A DNA stretch of 39,903 bases from Pontibacillus yanchengensis Y32 (GTDB lineage: Bacteria > Bacillota > Bacilli > Bacillales > BH030062): contig NZ_AVBF01000037.1 in the NCBI RefSeq assembly GCF_000770635.1, forward strand, positions 1 to 39,903. Direction: 5' to 3'. Position numbers and translations under genes: made by a program. Every line of letters starts with the position of its first letter. Position 1 is the first letter of the stretch. The notes beneath the pieces were generated by a model. That model did no database searches. It saw nothing but the letters and a program-made list of their open reading frames with translations, and had not been told where the DNA came from. This document shows, in pieces, positions 6,077 to 14,300 of the stretch.

Positions 6077-7284
6077 AACCGATCACCTCTTTCCTCCGCA
6101 CGAGAGAAAGCCCTTCGTCTCCGTTCGAGCAAGTAACCAAGCACAAATAACAGCACTCCACCGATAAAGAAGAACACCGATTTATCAAGAAAGTCCCAAG
6201 CTACCTGGAAATAAGCTACAAGGGTACTTACTAAAAACGCGATTGTCCCAATATTGATCATCTCCGCGTCCCCGTCTTTATATCCTAATAACAACCTACC
6301 GAGTGAAAAGATGAATAACAAAACTAATACAAAGGCGCTTTTAAAATCCGGTAGTAAAAAGACAGGAACAAACAGTGCTAAATCTACAAGACCGCTTAGA
6401 GAGTGGGTGGTAATGTTGCGATAAACAACCCAACCAGCCAGGACAATTAATAAGAGTAGAAAACTAATCTCTAGCTCAATATCTTGCATAACCCACCCAG
6501 ATTGTAGGGTGAACACTTGTATGATTCCAATTAGAAACGCTACAGCTACGGCAAGACGTTTAAAAGCTTGTACAGGAAAATCCTTCGGTACGATTTCTGA
6601 TAGGCTGTATAATAACAACAAAAATGCAAATAGCCAGTAATACGATAAATCTGATGTTAGTACAAGCACGAGGCTTTGCAAAACAAACCCTATTGCATAA
6701 AGGGTAGAAATCCACTCCCGTTGATGAATATAAGTGAAATATCCTAAGCCAATAAGAAACAGCAATCCTAACCCAATATGAAAATCCTGATACGTAAAAC
6801 CACCATAGATTTGACCAATCGTAATAATTCCAAAAGCTAGTACGAGCATGATGGCTTCTTGACTTAAAATAAAAATTGCAATGGCAGCAAGTGACCATAT
6901 GAAGAAAGCCGTCGCACTATAAGCCATATAATGATACATCTGTCCCGTAAGAATAATCCCCGCCCCAAAAGTAAGGACTCCAATGACTAAAAACGTTGCC
7001 CCAATACCTTGTGAATGTTTACGATAAATGCGTTCTCCCACACCGTAAAATCCAATCATAGCTACCAAAATAATGACCATTTTTATAGCGTTTGTTAAAT
7101 CGGACCAATTCGAAGCTATGAAAGTAAGAAAACCCAACCCAACAAATAGGCCCCCAAACGCCATTAACAAGAAGCGCTGATCATGCTTAGGGTATCTCGA
7201 TAAAATAGCTGTATATTGCTCAGAAGAAATAATACCTTCTTCCACCCATTTCTTTGCTTCTTTTTGTATCTGGTTATGTTTCAT
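6073..7284 (-). CDS. DUF2157 multi-spanning membrane protein
   Basis: A 403-residue protein with a short cytoplasmic N-terminal helix region (WVEEGIISSEQYTAIL, residues about 13-28, typical of DUF2157) followed by about twelve hydrophobic segments and a very basic C terminus (LERRRRAFSR). DUF2157 proteins are envelope proteins of unknown function, commonly paired with GDYXXLXY proteins. The start overlaps the end of the DUF418 gene by 11 nt and the end overlaps the next gene by 4 nt, indicating a tight operon. Confidence 0.85.
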   Translation of the reverse strand: MKHNQIQKEAKKWVEEGIISSEQYTAILSRYPKHDQRFLLMAFGGLFVGLGFLTFIASNWSDLTNAIKMVIILVAMIGFYGVGERIYRKHSQGIGATFLVIGVLTFGAGIILTGQMYHYMAYSATAFFIWSLAAIAIFILSQEAIMLVLAFGIITIGQIYGGFTYQDFHIGLGLLFLIGLGYFTYIHQREWISTLYAIGFVLQSLVLVLTSDLSYYWLFAFLLLLYSLSEIVPKDFPVQAFKRLAVAVAFLIGIIQVFTLQSGWVMQDIELEISFLLLLIVLAGWVVYRNITTHSLSGLVDLALFVPVFLLPDFKSAFVLVLLFIFSLGRLLLGYKDGDAEMINIGTIAFLVSTLVAYFQVAWDFLDKSVFFFIGGVLLFVLGYLLERRRRAFSRAEERGDRL

Positions 7285-8488
7285 TGGATACTTCCTCCTT
7301 TATATTCGGAGTGCGGCGCAATGGTTGTTTTTTCATATACGTAATGGTTCTCCACAACCATTCGAATGGACCAAATCGAAAGGACTTCAACCATAACTTG
7401 CTGGCGATTACTTGTAAGAAATAAATGCCTACTACAATCGCGACACTCATTATTGGTGGAACTGAACCATATAATCCTAAACCGACCGAATAAAATAGAA
7501 AGAAGCAGATGACAGACTGCAATAGATAGTTAGTTAATGATAAACGTCCCACAAATGTAAAAGGTGCAAATAACTTCTCTCCTACCCCACGCTGGTACAT
7601 AAGTGCGACCGATGTAATGTAAAATATGGCGCTAGCTGACCCACCAATACTATCTTGCACACTGTATTGTACCCATTCTGGATTCCCGAACAGATACGGT
7701 CCTATTTTAAATACGATAAATAAAACCAACGTAATTGCCCACCACTTTTGCAAGGTAGACTTATGCTCCGATGTTTCGTGTAGAAATCGTTTTTTACAAA
7801 AGTACATCCCCAATAAGAACATCGGTAATAAACTTAACGTAAGAAATATCCATTGAAATACAGAACCATTCGAATACAGCCAATCATGTTGTATTTGCGA
7901 AAAAACCTCCAGCCAATTACCAGAACCGTATGCCTCTTGAGCTTGTTGAATGTTTTGTCGATCTACGATGTTCAAGCGATCCCTTACAGGGTAATAGAGA
8001 CCAATCGAAGAGATTGCATAGAAGGTAAGCAACCCAAACGCCCAAATAACCAACGTTTTTGCCTCACGTGCATAAAACAAGAAAAGCAATAATCCAATCA
8101 TCCCATACGTAAATAAGATATCGCCATGCCAGATAAATAGTCCATGAATCAAGCCAAAGCCAATTAAAACGAACAATCTCCTGGCAAGAATTAGCTGATA
8201 CCGATTTCCGAAGCCTTTTTCCAGAAGACGTTCCTTCATCATATACATACCGAATCCAAACAAGAAAGAAAATAGCGTATAAAAGCTGGCTTGAAAAAAG
8301 ATATCAATAAACGCTTGAACAATATGACTTAACTGACTGTCCCAAAATTCACCTTCCCCACCATACATAAAATAAGGTGCATTAAAGGCTGGTACATTCA
8401 CCATAAAAATCCCTAATATCGCTAATCCTCTTGCCGCATCAATCCATGGCAAACGCCTGGAAGCCTCTAGCGGTTTTGCATGATTCAT
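7274..8488 (-). CDS. DUF418 (YeiB-type) membrane protein
   Basis: A 404-residue integral membrane protein of the DUF418 family. The N-terminal part has the YeiB-type motif RLPWIDAARGLAILGIFMVN, and the C-terminal DUF418 part has the PFTFVGRLSLTNYLLQSV and FGPFEWLWRTITY segments. The family is related to membrane acyltransferases, but substrates are not known. I chose ATG at 8488 because AGGGGAGG lies 7 nt upstream. A GTG at 8509 would overlap that site. It is the first gene of the DUF418-DUF2157-GDYXXLXY operon. Confidence 0.88.
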   Translation of the reverse strand: MNHAKPLEASRRLPWIDAARGLAILGIFMVNVPAFNAPYFMYGGEGEFWDSQLSHIVQAFIDIFFQASFYTLFSFLFGFGMYMMKERLLEKGFGNRYQLILARRLFVLIGFGLIHGLFIWHGDILFTYGMIGLLLFLFYAREAKTLVIWAFGLLTFYAISSIGLYYPVRDRLNIVDRQNIQQAQEAYGSGNWLEVFSQIQHDWLYSNGSVFQWIFLTLSLLPMFLLGMYFCKKRFLHETSEHKSTLQKWWAITLVLFIVFKIGPYLFGNPEWVQYSVQDSIGGSASAIFYITSVALMYQRGVGEKLFAPFTFVGRLSLTNYLLQSVICFFLFYSVGLGLYGSVPPIMSVAIVVGIYFLQVIASKLWLKSFRFGPFEWLWRTITYMKKQPLRRTPNIKEEVSNET

Positions 8489-8527
8489 TTCTTTACCTCC
8501 CCTTTTCACGCCAGTTAACTTAGTGTA

Positions 8528-8557
8528 ATTTTACCCTTTTTGTTGCAATTTGGTCAA
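8528..8557 (-). promoter_or_regulatory. sigma-A promoter of the DUF418 operon
   Basis: On the minus strand -35 TTGACC (8557-8552) and -10 TAAAAT (8533-8528) are 18 bp apart, about 40 bp before the DUF418 start codon. Confidence 0.7.
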
Positions 8558-8586
8558 CGTACATTTGAAAAATATTCCGCTCTTTC

Positions 8587-8613
8587 ACCATTTTTTTCGC
8601 CCTTCATAGACTA
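8587..8613 (+). promoter_or_regulatory. sigma-K-type promoter of the gerP operon
   Basis: AC at 8587-8588, 16 bp, then CATAGACTA at 8605-8613. This matches the sigma-K consensus mAC-N16-CATAnnnTA exactly and agrees with the known mother-cell expression of gerP in B. subtilis. Confidence 0.85.
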
Positions 8614-8633
8614 CTAACGAAGGAGGTATGCCT

Positions 8634-8861
8634 ATGCCCGCTCAGGTCGGAGCCGTGAAAGTTGTAAGCATCTCAAGCTCAAGCATATTTAATATTGGTG
8701 ATGTGTACGCCATGGCACCAGAAAGTTCCGCAAAGACCTTTGCTGGGGGTGGATCCTTTAACACTGGTGACGGCATATCCATTGACTTATCCAATTCAAC
8801 CACCTATGTAAATGACGAAGATACTATTGATCAATCCACGATCAATTCTGATGATATTTAA
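8634..8861 (+). CDS. gerPA: spore germination protein GerPA
   Basis: A 75-residue protein of the GerPA/GerPF family, which together with the other GerP proteins allows germinants to cross the spore coat and reach inner-membrane receptors. The N terminus MPAQVGAVKVV and the central FNIGDVY ... SSAKTFAGGGSFNTGD match the family pattern, and GerPF at the other end of the operon is its paralogue. I chose ATG at 8634, 7 nt after AAGGAGG; the ATG at 8628 is too close. It is the first gene of gerPABCDEF and lies directly behind a sigma-K-type promoter. Confidence 0.92.
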   Translation: MPAQVGAVKVVSISSSSIFNIGDVYAMAPESSAKTFAGGGSFNTGDGISIDLSNSTTYVNDEDTIDQSTINSDDI

Positions 8862-8874
8862 AAGGAGGACGCTT

Positions 8875-9075
8875 ATGAACTATACGATTTATCAAAACAT
8901 ATCGATTCATTTTTTGAAAGTCGGATCAATTAGTAACTCATCTGTTCTGCAAATAGGAAGTGCTGGTGTCATTCAATCACAATCCAGTTTATACAACACC
9001 GGTGGGTATGAACAGCCTGCTGAAGAAGCAGAAGCTATAGAAGCACCACCTCAAGCGCCTTTCGTACCACTATAG
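8875..9075 (+). CDS. gerPB: spore germination protein GerPB
   Basis: A 66-residue protein closely matching GerPB: the stretch SISNSSVLQIGSAG followed by LYNTGGYEQPAEE is characteristic, and the end FVPL resembles the family terminus. It acts with the other GerP proteins in coat permeability to germinants. AAAGGAGG precedes the ATG, and the gene lies 13 nt after gerPA. B. subtilis GerPB is somewhat longer (77 residues), the difference being in the acidic/proline-rich C-terminal segment. A G+T-rich run with a possible weak terminator follows, and gerPC has its own candidate promoter. Confidence 0.92.
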   Translation: MNYTIYQNISIHFLKVGSISNSSVLQIGSAGVIQSQSSLYNTGGYEQPAEEAEAIEAPPQAPFVPL

Positions 9076-9091
9076 AAGGGCTTTTTTTCAC

Positions 9092-9117
9092 ACTTTACAT
9101 CTCCTCTTCATACACTA
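9092..9117 (+). promoter_or_regulatory. second sigma-K-type promoter, before gerPC
   Basis: CAC at 9091-9093 and CATACACTA at 9109-9117 form a sigma-K-like pair with a 15-bp gap in the 75-nt space between gerPB and gerPC. It could boost expression of gerPCDE. Confidence 0.55.
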
Positions 9118-9150
9118 AAATAGGTCAATGCCTAGAAAGGAGAGGTCTCG

Positions 9151-9756
9151 ATGGGCTATTACGATTCCTGGAACCAATATATAGAGCAGCTTAATCGAAT
9201 GGTCGAAAAGCAAAACGAGAAGATGAAAATGCTTGAGAAACGGATCAACAAATTAGAGACAGACATGGAATCCAATAAGCAAAAACCATCGACCAATATT
9301 GAAAAAATTGAATATAAATTCGATCAATTAAAAATTGAAACACTCGAAGGTACATTGAATATTGGCTTCACTCCCGGAAGTGGTATGGGAGTGGAGGACC
9401 TCTCGATTCCACAAGAACCGTTTCCCCCAAAGCAAAATACGGGGCAAGCGATTAAAGAAAATATAGTAAATGAACTAGGAAATTACCTGACAAAAGAAGG
9501 TCCATCACAACTTCAATCTATCGCTAGAGAATACAATCAAACTATTGATGAAACATATCAACAGTTTATTTTACAAGACGTCCAAAAACAACTCGGTGAC
9601 CGAGTATCCTATTACATGGATCAGTCCACATCTTCAAATGGTGTGGTAGAAGAAGAACATAGAAATCAAATTGTTGATCAGATCAAGCAAGAAATTAACC
9701 AGTCCCTCCATCATTTCTTACAAAAACAAACCAATAAAGGAGATGGTAACTCATGA
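9151..9756 (+). CDS. gerPC: spore germination protein GerPC
   Basis: A 201-residue protein, close to the length of B. subtilis GerPC (about 205). Residues about 9-50 form a long charged amphipathic coiled coil, followed by the conserved KIEYKFDQLKIETLEGTLNIG segment and a C-terminal region with predicted helices. It is the only large GerP protein and probably an assembly scaffold in the spore coat. AAGGAGAGG lies before the ATG. Its stop codon overlaps the ATG of gerPD by 4 nt. Confidence 0.92.
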   Translation: MGYYDSWNQYIEQLNRMVEKQNEKMKMLEKRINKLETDMESNKQKPSTNIEKIEYKFDQLKIETLEGTLNIGFTPGSGMGVEDLSIPQEPFPPKQNTGQAIKENIVNELGNYLTKEGPSQLQSIAREYNQTIDETYQQFILQDVQKQLGDRVSYYMDQSTSSNGVVEEEHRNQIVDQIKQEINQSLHHFLQKQTNKGDGNS

Positions 9757-9947
9757 ATTTTGAAGTCCACAATTGCGGATTAAACGTTGGCAATGTGCGT
9801 ATTACAGCCGTATCATCTTCATCTGTTTTTTTAATCGGGGATAACGAGCATTTTGCACTCACCTCTGTATTTGACACCCCTCCAGAGTCGCTCATTGTCA
9901 CACCTTTTGTACCATTAGCACGCGATGACCAAAAAGGAACATCGTAA
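9753..9947 (+). CDS. gerPD: spore germination protein GerPD
   Basis: A 64-residue protein with the GerPD features NVGNVRITAVSSSSVFLIGD and the terminal TPFVPL. The SSSVFxIGD pattern recurs in GerPA, PB and PE, which shows that most small GerP proteins share one building unit. AAAGGAGA precedes the start, which overlaps gerPC by 4 nt. Confidence 0.92.
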   Translation: MNFEVHNCGLNVGNVRITAVSSSSVFLIGDNEHFALTSVFDTPPESLIVTPFVPLARDDQKGTS

Positions 9948-9948
9948 T

Positions 9949-10338
9949 ATGGAGAAACGAACAGCCAGAGTCCATCAAGCAAAAGTCATTTCGTTAATCA
10001 ATAGTTCTATTTTTGAAATTGGGGACGCCACTGAAGCTTACTTAGCTGCCCGGGTACTAGCTGTACAAAAAGAGGGCGCTACATTTACAGATGAAGAATT
10101 TCCTTACAGCGATTTCCCTATATTCAGAGTGGAGCTCCCTAGATTTGATGAAAGACCTGTGATTAATCAAACACACACTCCATGCTGTCCATACATTGAT
10201 GTGGGTACTGTTGATATCCTCGGTATCGCTTCCTCTAGTCTATTTCAAATTGGTAATATAGATACCATTGAAGGTGAAGCAAGAATTAAACACTTCCGTA
10301 TTTTAAGAGAAGAGAACCATAAAGATATGGAACGATGA
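9949..10338 (+). CDS. gerPE: spore germination protein GerPE
   Basis: A 129-residue protein of the GerPE family. It carries two copies of the small-GerP unit: VISLINSSIFEIGD near the N terminus and DILGIASSSLFQIGN near residues 90-105, so it looks like an internal duplication. A CC pair (THTPCCPYID) lies between them. I chose the ATG at 9949, preceded by AAAAAGGA; it overlaps nothing and lies 1 nt after the gerPD stop codon. An ATG at 9925 inside gerPD lacks a ribosome binding site. Confidence 0.9.
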   Translation: MEKRTARVHQAKVISLINSSIFEIGDATEAYLAARVLAVQKEGATFTDEEFPYSDFPIFRVELPRFDERPVINQTHTPCCPYIDVGTVDILGIASSSLFQIGNIDTIEGEARIKHFRILREENHKDMER

Positions 10339-10358
10339 ACATAACCATGCATAGGCTA
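10332..10358 (+). promoter_or_regulatory. third sigma-K-type promoter, before gerPF
   Basis: AC at 10332-10333, 16 bp, then CATAGGCTA at 10350-10358, an exact match to the sigma-K pattern, in the gap before gerPF. Confidence 0.65.
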
Positions 10359-10393
10359 GAAAAGAGACACTTCCTAATAGGTAGGTGAACTGG

Positions 10394-10609
10394 ATGCCAT
10401 CCATTGTAGGTCCAATAAAAATAAATAGCGTCGGCGGTGGTGTCATAAATTTTGGAGATTCCTTTTATATCTCTCCTAAAACATCATCTAAATCAGTATC
10501 TGGATCAGGTAGTGGAAACACAGGGGACTTTATTAACACAAATAACGGCTTTAGCACCTCCAACCCAATAGACCCTGATGCAATCGACCAACCAACCGTT
10601 GCGACGTAA
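10394..10609 (+). CDS. gerPF: spore germination protein GerPF
   Basis: A 71-residue GerPF. The run MPSIVGPIKINSVGGGVINF then GDSFYISPKTSSKSVSGSG and the terminal DPDAIDQ match the family almost residue for residue. It is the paralogue of GerPA and the last gene of the operon. The ATG at 10394 follows AGGTAGGTG by about 6 nt and gives the conserved MPxIVGP start; a GTG at 10385 would add three residues. A strong terminator follows at 10617-10646. Confidence 0.93.
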   Translation: MPSIVGPIKINSVGGGVINFGDSFYISPKTSSKSVSGSGSGNTGDFINTNNGFSTSNPIDPDAIDQPTVAT

Positions 10610-10616
10610 GATTTGT

Positions 10617-10646
10617 TAAAAATCCCGTACTATACGGGATTTTTTT
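10617..10646 (+). terminator. terminator of the gerP operon
   Basis: AAAATCCCGTA and TACGGGATTTT form an 11-bp stem with a 3-nt loop and a run of T residues, 7 nt after the gerPF stop. Confidence 0.92.
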
Positions 10647-10664
10647 GTATGAGGAAATTAGGCA

Positions 10665-10961
10665 ATACACCCATATCGCCTAGCGATATGCTATCCGATA
10701 TGGGTGTATCGCACCCCGGTATGCTTGGGTTCCTTCCTCGTCTTGTGCATATCGCCCCCCCCCCGATATGTTCGAGTTCCTTCCACATTTTTGGACGCTT
10801 GACTCCTTGCATGTGTTCTCCTTTTTAGTGCGTATCGCTTTCCGGTATGTATAAATCCCCTCTTATGCTCGACTCTTCTTTCGATAAGTTTGAAACACAC
10901 ATTTATATGTATCGCCGCTCGATATACTCAACCCATCACACCTGTATCGCCTAGCAATATG
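10665..10961. repeat. array of TATCG...CGATA palindromes
   Basis: Six short inverted-repeat units of the pattern RTATCG-N(3-9)-CGATAY occur in 300 bp: 10672-10690 (CATATCGCCTAGCGATATG, perfect), 10706-10724, 10748-10770 (nine-C loop), 10832-10850, 10909-10926 and 10944-10961. Starts are spaced 34, 42, 84, 77 and 35 bp, roughly multiples of 40. A perfect 14-bp inverted repeat (10665-10678 with 10696-10709) encloses the first. The intergenic space between gerPF and hlpB holds nothing else apart from the hairpin at 10982. Open frames here on both strands are incidental. Confidence 0.75.
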
Positions 10962-10981
10962 GGACATTGCCCTATACAATA

Positions 10982-11011
10982 GAAGCATCATTTCAAGTGA
11001 AATGATGCTTC
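10982..11011. terminator. perfect 13-bp hairpin after hlpB
   Basis: GAAGCATCATTTC and GAAATGATGCTTC form a perfect stem with a 4-nt loop just after the hlpB stop. The downstream T-run on the minus strand is poor (TATTGTATA), so it may be a weak terminator or an mRNA-end stabiliser. Confidence 0.6.
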
Positions 11012-11019
11012 ATTGGGGA

Positions 11020-11310
11020 TTACCGACCTTTTTTTCGATTCGATTTCTTTATAGTGATTTTCTTGCCTGGTGCCTGTTTTCGAATCCACTTCAGATATTT
11101 TTCCATAGTGGGGTGTTCTTGTAGACGTAAAAGTGTGTGATAGAATCCAGCTAGCTCTTCATTGGTGAATATGGCATGAATTTGTTTATGGCAAGGAATA
11201 CATAGTTGGGCAACTGGTCCATCTGTACCTCCATATTGTTTGGGAATCAAATGGTGCTCCGTAGTATCCACAGAACTTCGGCCACATAATTCACACACTT
11301 CCTCATCCAT
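11020..11310 (-). CDS. hlpB: HNH-type protein, HlpB/YisB
   Basis: A 96-residue small protein with an HNH-like zinc fold: Cys6/Cys9, His19-His20 in TEHHLIPK, and Cys37/Cys40 with His41 in CIPCHKQIH. B. subtilis encodes a similar protein, YisB/HlpB, downstream of addA-sbcD-sbcC and next to gerPF, reported as an HNH-nuclease-like helper of AddAB recombination. Here it lies 10 nt after addA, in the same operon and in the same place relative to gerPF, which supports the assignment. The C terminus is very basic (KKITIKKSNRKKGR), as expected for DNA binding. Nuclease activity is not shown by the sequence. Confidence 0.85.
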   Translation of the reverse strand: MDEEVCELCGRSSVDTTEHHLIPKQYGGTDGPVAQLCIPCHKQIHAIFTNEELAGFYHTLLRLQEHPTMEKYLKWIRKQAPGKKITIKKSNRKKGR

Positions 11311-11320
11311 CTTTCACACC

Positions 11321-14300
11321 TCATTCTACTTTAGTTAGTAGTGGTCCGTTAAAGAAATACAAGTACTTATCTGTTACAGGCTTTCTCCAAATACGTTCTA
11401 ACGCCTCCGCATAAAGAGAAATTTGGGTTCTGTAGCGATCTTGCAATTTTTCGATAAGTTTATCATTAATATCCTGGTTTATTTGATCGGTTTTGTAATC
11501 GATAATCATCCATCCGTTCTCTGTCGGAATCATACAGTCAATTACACCTTGAATAAACACTTTTTCATTCGTTTCTTCTTCCCAATCCGCGTACACTTCA
11601 TGGGCGGGAAGTGCCAGAGTAAACGGCACTTCACGATGAATCACATCTGCTTCAATCAATCTTGAACCGAGTTCGCTCTGATATAAGGCTTCAATCGCTT
11701 GGTAATCAATAGCATCCCCTTCATCTCGTGTAAGTAATTCCATATCTACATATTTCTCTACGTACTCTTCTATTTCAGGAACGGTAAGCACGCTGTTAAA
11801 CGGAATATGTTGCAACACGGTATGCATCGCACTACCTTTTTCTGCTGCTGACAACTCTTGATTTTTCTGCATAAACCGTGGGCGTTGGACGATTGGCTTC
11901 TTGCTTGAGGATTTTAGTAACGTATCCGCACTATATTCATCCCGAGCCTCACGTTGACGCTTTAATTCTGTTACGGATTGCTTGGCCCTGTGATGGATCG
12001 CTTTTTGATGAGGATACTGAAAATTCAACCTGCGTTCTACTTCATCATTTAATTGTGATTCCTCTTTAAATGGCTTCCATTCCTTCACCGCTTTTTCAAG
12101 TGCCTCATGGTCCTGCTCCTCGACTGTTGCAGGGTTTACGAACTCATTCGCATGATGAAGAGAAATACGCCAATTAGATTCATCGTTGAATATATCCTCA
12201 GGAATACGATTAATAGATGCTTCACCGCGAAGCACCTCATTTTGCTCGTGGCGGATTAATGCTGGTGCTACCCAATCCAAATACGATTTCGTTTCAAGCC
12301 TGTATTGAGAAGGGATAACCCAGGTTGGATGATCAATCCACTCCTGCCATTTTTGCATTTTCTTATCCAATGAAGAGACATTGCCGACCATGACGAGCTT
12401 TTCTTTCGCTCGTGTCAGCGCAACATACAGCACACGCATTTCTTCAGCTAGCAATTCTCGTTGTTTTTCCTTTTTTAATGCATGGTACGCGAGTGTCGGG
12501 TACATAATCCGCTTTTCTGGATCAATATATTTACTTGCAAAGCCTATATCCTTATGAAGTAAATATTTTGCCATTAAATCACGCTGATTAAATTGCTTAT
12601 CCATCCCACCGAGCAATACAGCTGGAAACTCCAGTCCTTTACTTTTGTGAATGGTCATAATCCGAACAACGTCCTCTTGTTCACCTAAGGCACGTGCCGC
12701 TCCTAAATCTTCCCCACGTTCTTCAATCCTTTCAATAAAGCGAAGGAACCGGAACAATCCACGGAACGATGTAGATTCATACACACGAGCGCGGTCGTAT
12801 AAGGCACGAAGGTTAGCCTGACGCTGTCTGCCACCTGGAATACCACCTACGAAATCGTAATAACCTGTCTCGCGGTAGATTTGCCAAATCAACTCTGAAA
12901 GGGATCCTTGTCGAGCACGGATACGCCAGGCATCTAAGCGCATCAAAAAGTGTTCGACTTTTTGTACGAGTTCTTGATTCTCCCCTACTCTGCGATATTG
13001 CTTCAATGCGTCAAAATAAGCTGCATTTTTCTTCGCTAATCGTATGTTTGTCAAATCGTCTTCATTTAAGCCAACAATAGGTGAACGTAGTACAGAAGCT
13101 AGAGGTATATCCTGGCGAGGATTATCCACTACCTTTAGGAGACTAAGCATGATTTGAATTTCAATTGCTTCGAAATAACCAGTGGATAATTCAGCATAAA
13201 CAGGAATTCCTTGTTGCTTCAACTCTTCCACTATCGTAGGAGCCCATGTCATGGAACGTTGTAAGATGACAATATCCCGGTATTGGATGCTTCGTTTCGC
13301 TCCTGTTGCTTTATCTACAACCTGTAATGGTTCACCGTCCCCATGCCCTAGCCACTCTTTTATTTTCTTCGCATAGGCTCTCGCTTCCAGTTGCGCTTTT
13401 TCTAAATCATGAACATCTTCATTTGATGATCCTTCCCCTTCATCAGAAGCTTCCCGGTCAATAACCATCAGCTCAGCCTCGGAATCATTTGAGGTAACTT
13501 CATCATAAATCGTATTGCTATAAATGAGCTCCGCATCTCTGTCATATGTCATTTCGCCAACATCTTCATCTAGAATTTGACGGAAGATATAGTTTGTACC
13601 TGCCAACACCTCTTTACGACTACGGAAATTCCGTGCAAGATCGACACGTTCAGCAGGATGTTCCTCTTGAGCAAACTGCTTATATTTTGAAATGAATAAC
13701 GATGGTTCAGCGTGACGGAAGCGATAAATACTCTGTTTCACATCCCCAACCATAAATACATTCGCAGCTTGTTCGCCTTGAGAAATCATTCTTAGAATGG
13801 TCTCCTGAACCATATTGGTATCTTGATATTCATCAATTAATAACTCAGTAAACTGATTTTGATAGCTCTGCGCAACCTCAGATGGAACAATATTTTCAGA
13901 TGTGGAAGACTCATCCATTAACACTTGCAGACAATAGTGCTCCAGGTCAGCAAAATCCACTAGAGCTTGTTCCTTTTTCTTTTGTTGAAAGCGTCGGTGA
14001 AAGTCCTTCACAAGCGTCATTAGTTGCTCCACTACAGGAGCTAATGACTCCATATCCTGAAGGTATGCAGGAAGAGAACGGGAGAACCATTCTTGTGCTA
14101 AGGATTGCCAACGTTTCTTGTATCTGTCACGGAGCGTTTTCACGCGTTCTTTCTTTTCCTCATCACATTCGACCTTTTTGCCGGAGAGCTTTTTAAAACT
14201 CCCCGCTTGTTGCATATAGTTCTGTAAATCCTGCCATGATAGGTCTATGAGCCCTAACGCCTGTTGCATACGCTCTCTGTCATCATCAATCGCATCAGCG

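Noticed and set aside
6560-6898. 112-codon frame on the minus strand
   Set aside because: It lies in another frame inside the DUF2157 gene, is rich in Cys, Trp and Phe, and has no start signal.
10613-10900. open frames on both strands after gerPF
   Set aside because: They are produced by the palindrome array, have no ribosome binding sites and give low-complexity products.
10665-10961. CRISPR array
   Set aside because: Units are palindromes with varying loops and short irregular spacers, without a constant repeat, and no cas gene is present.
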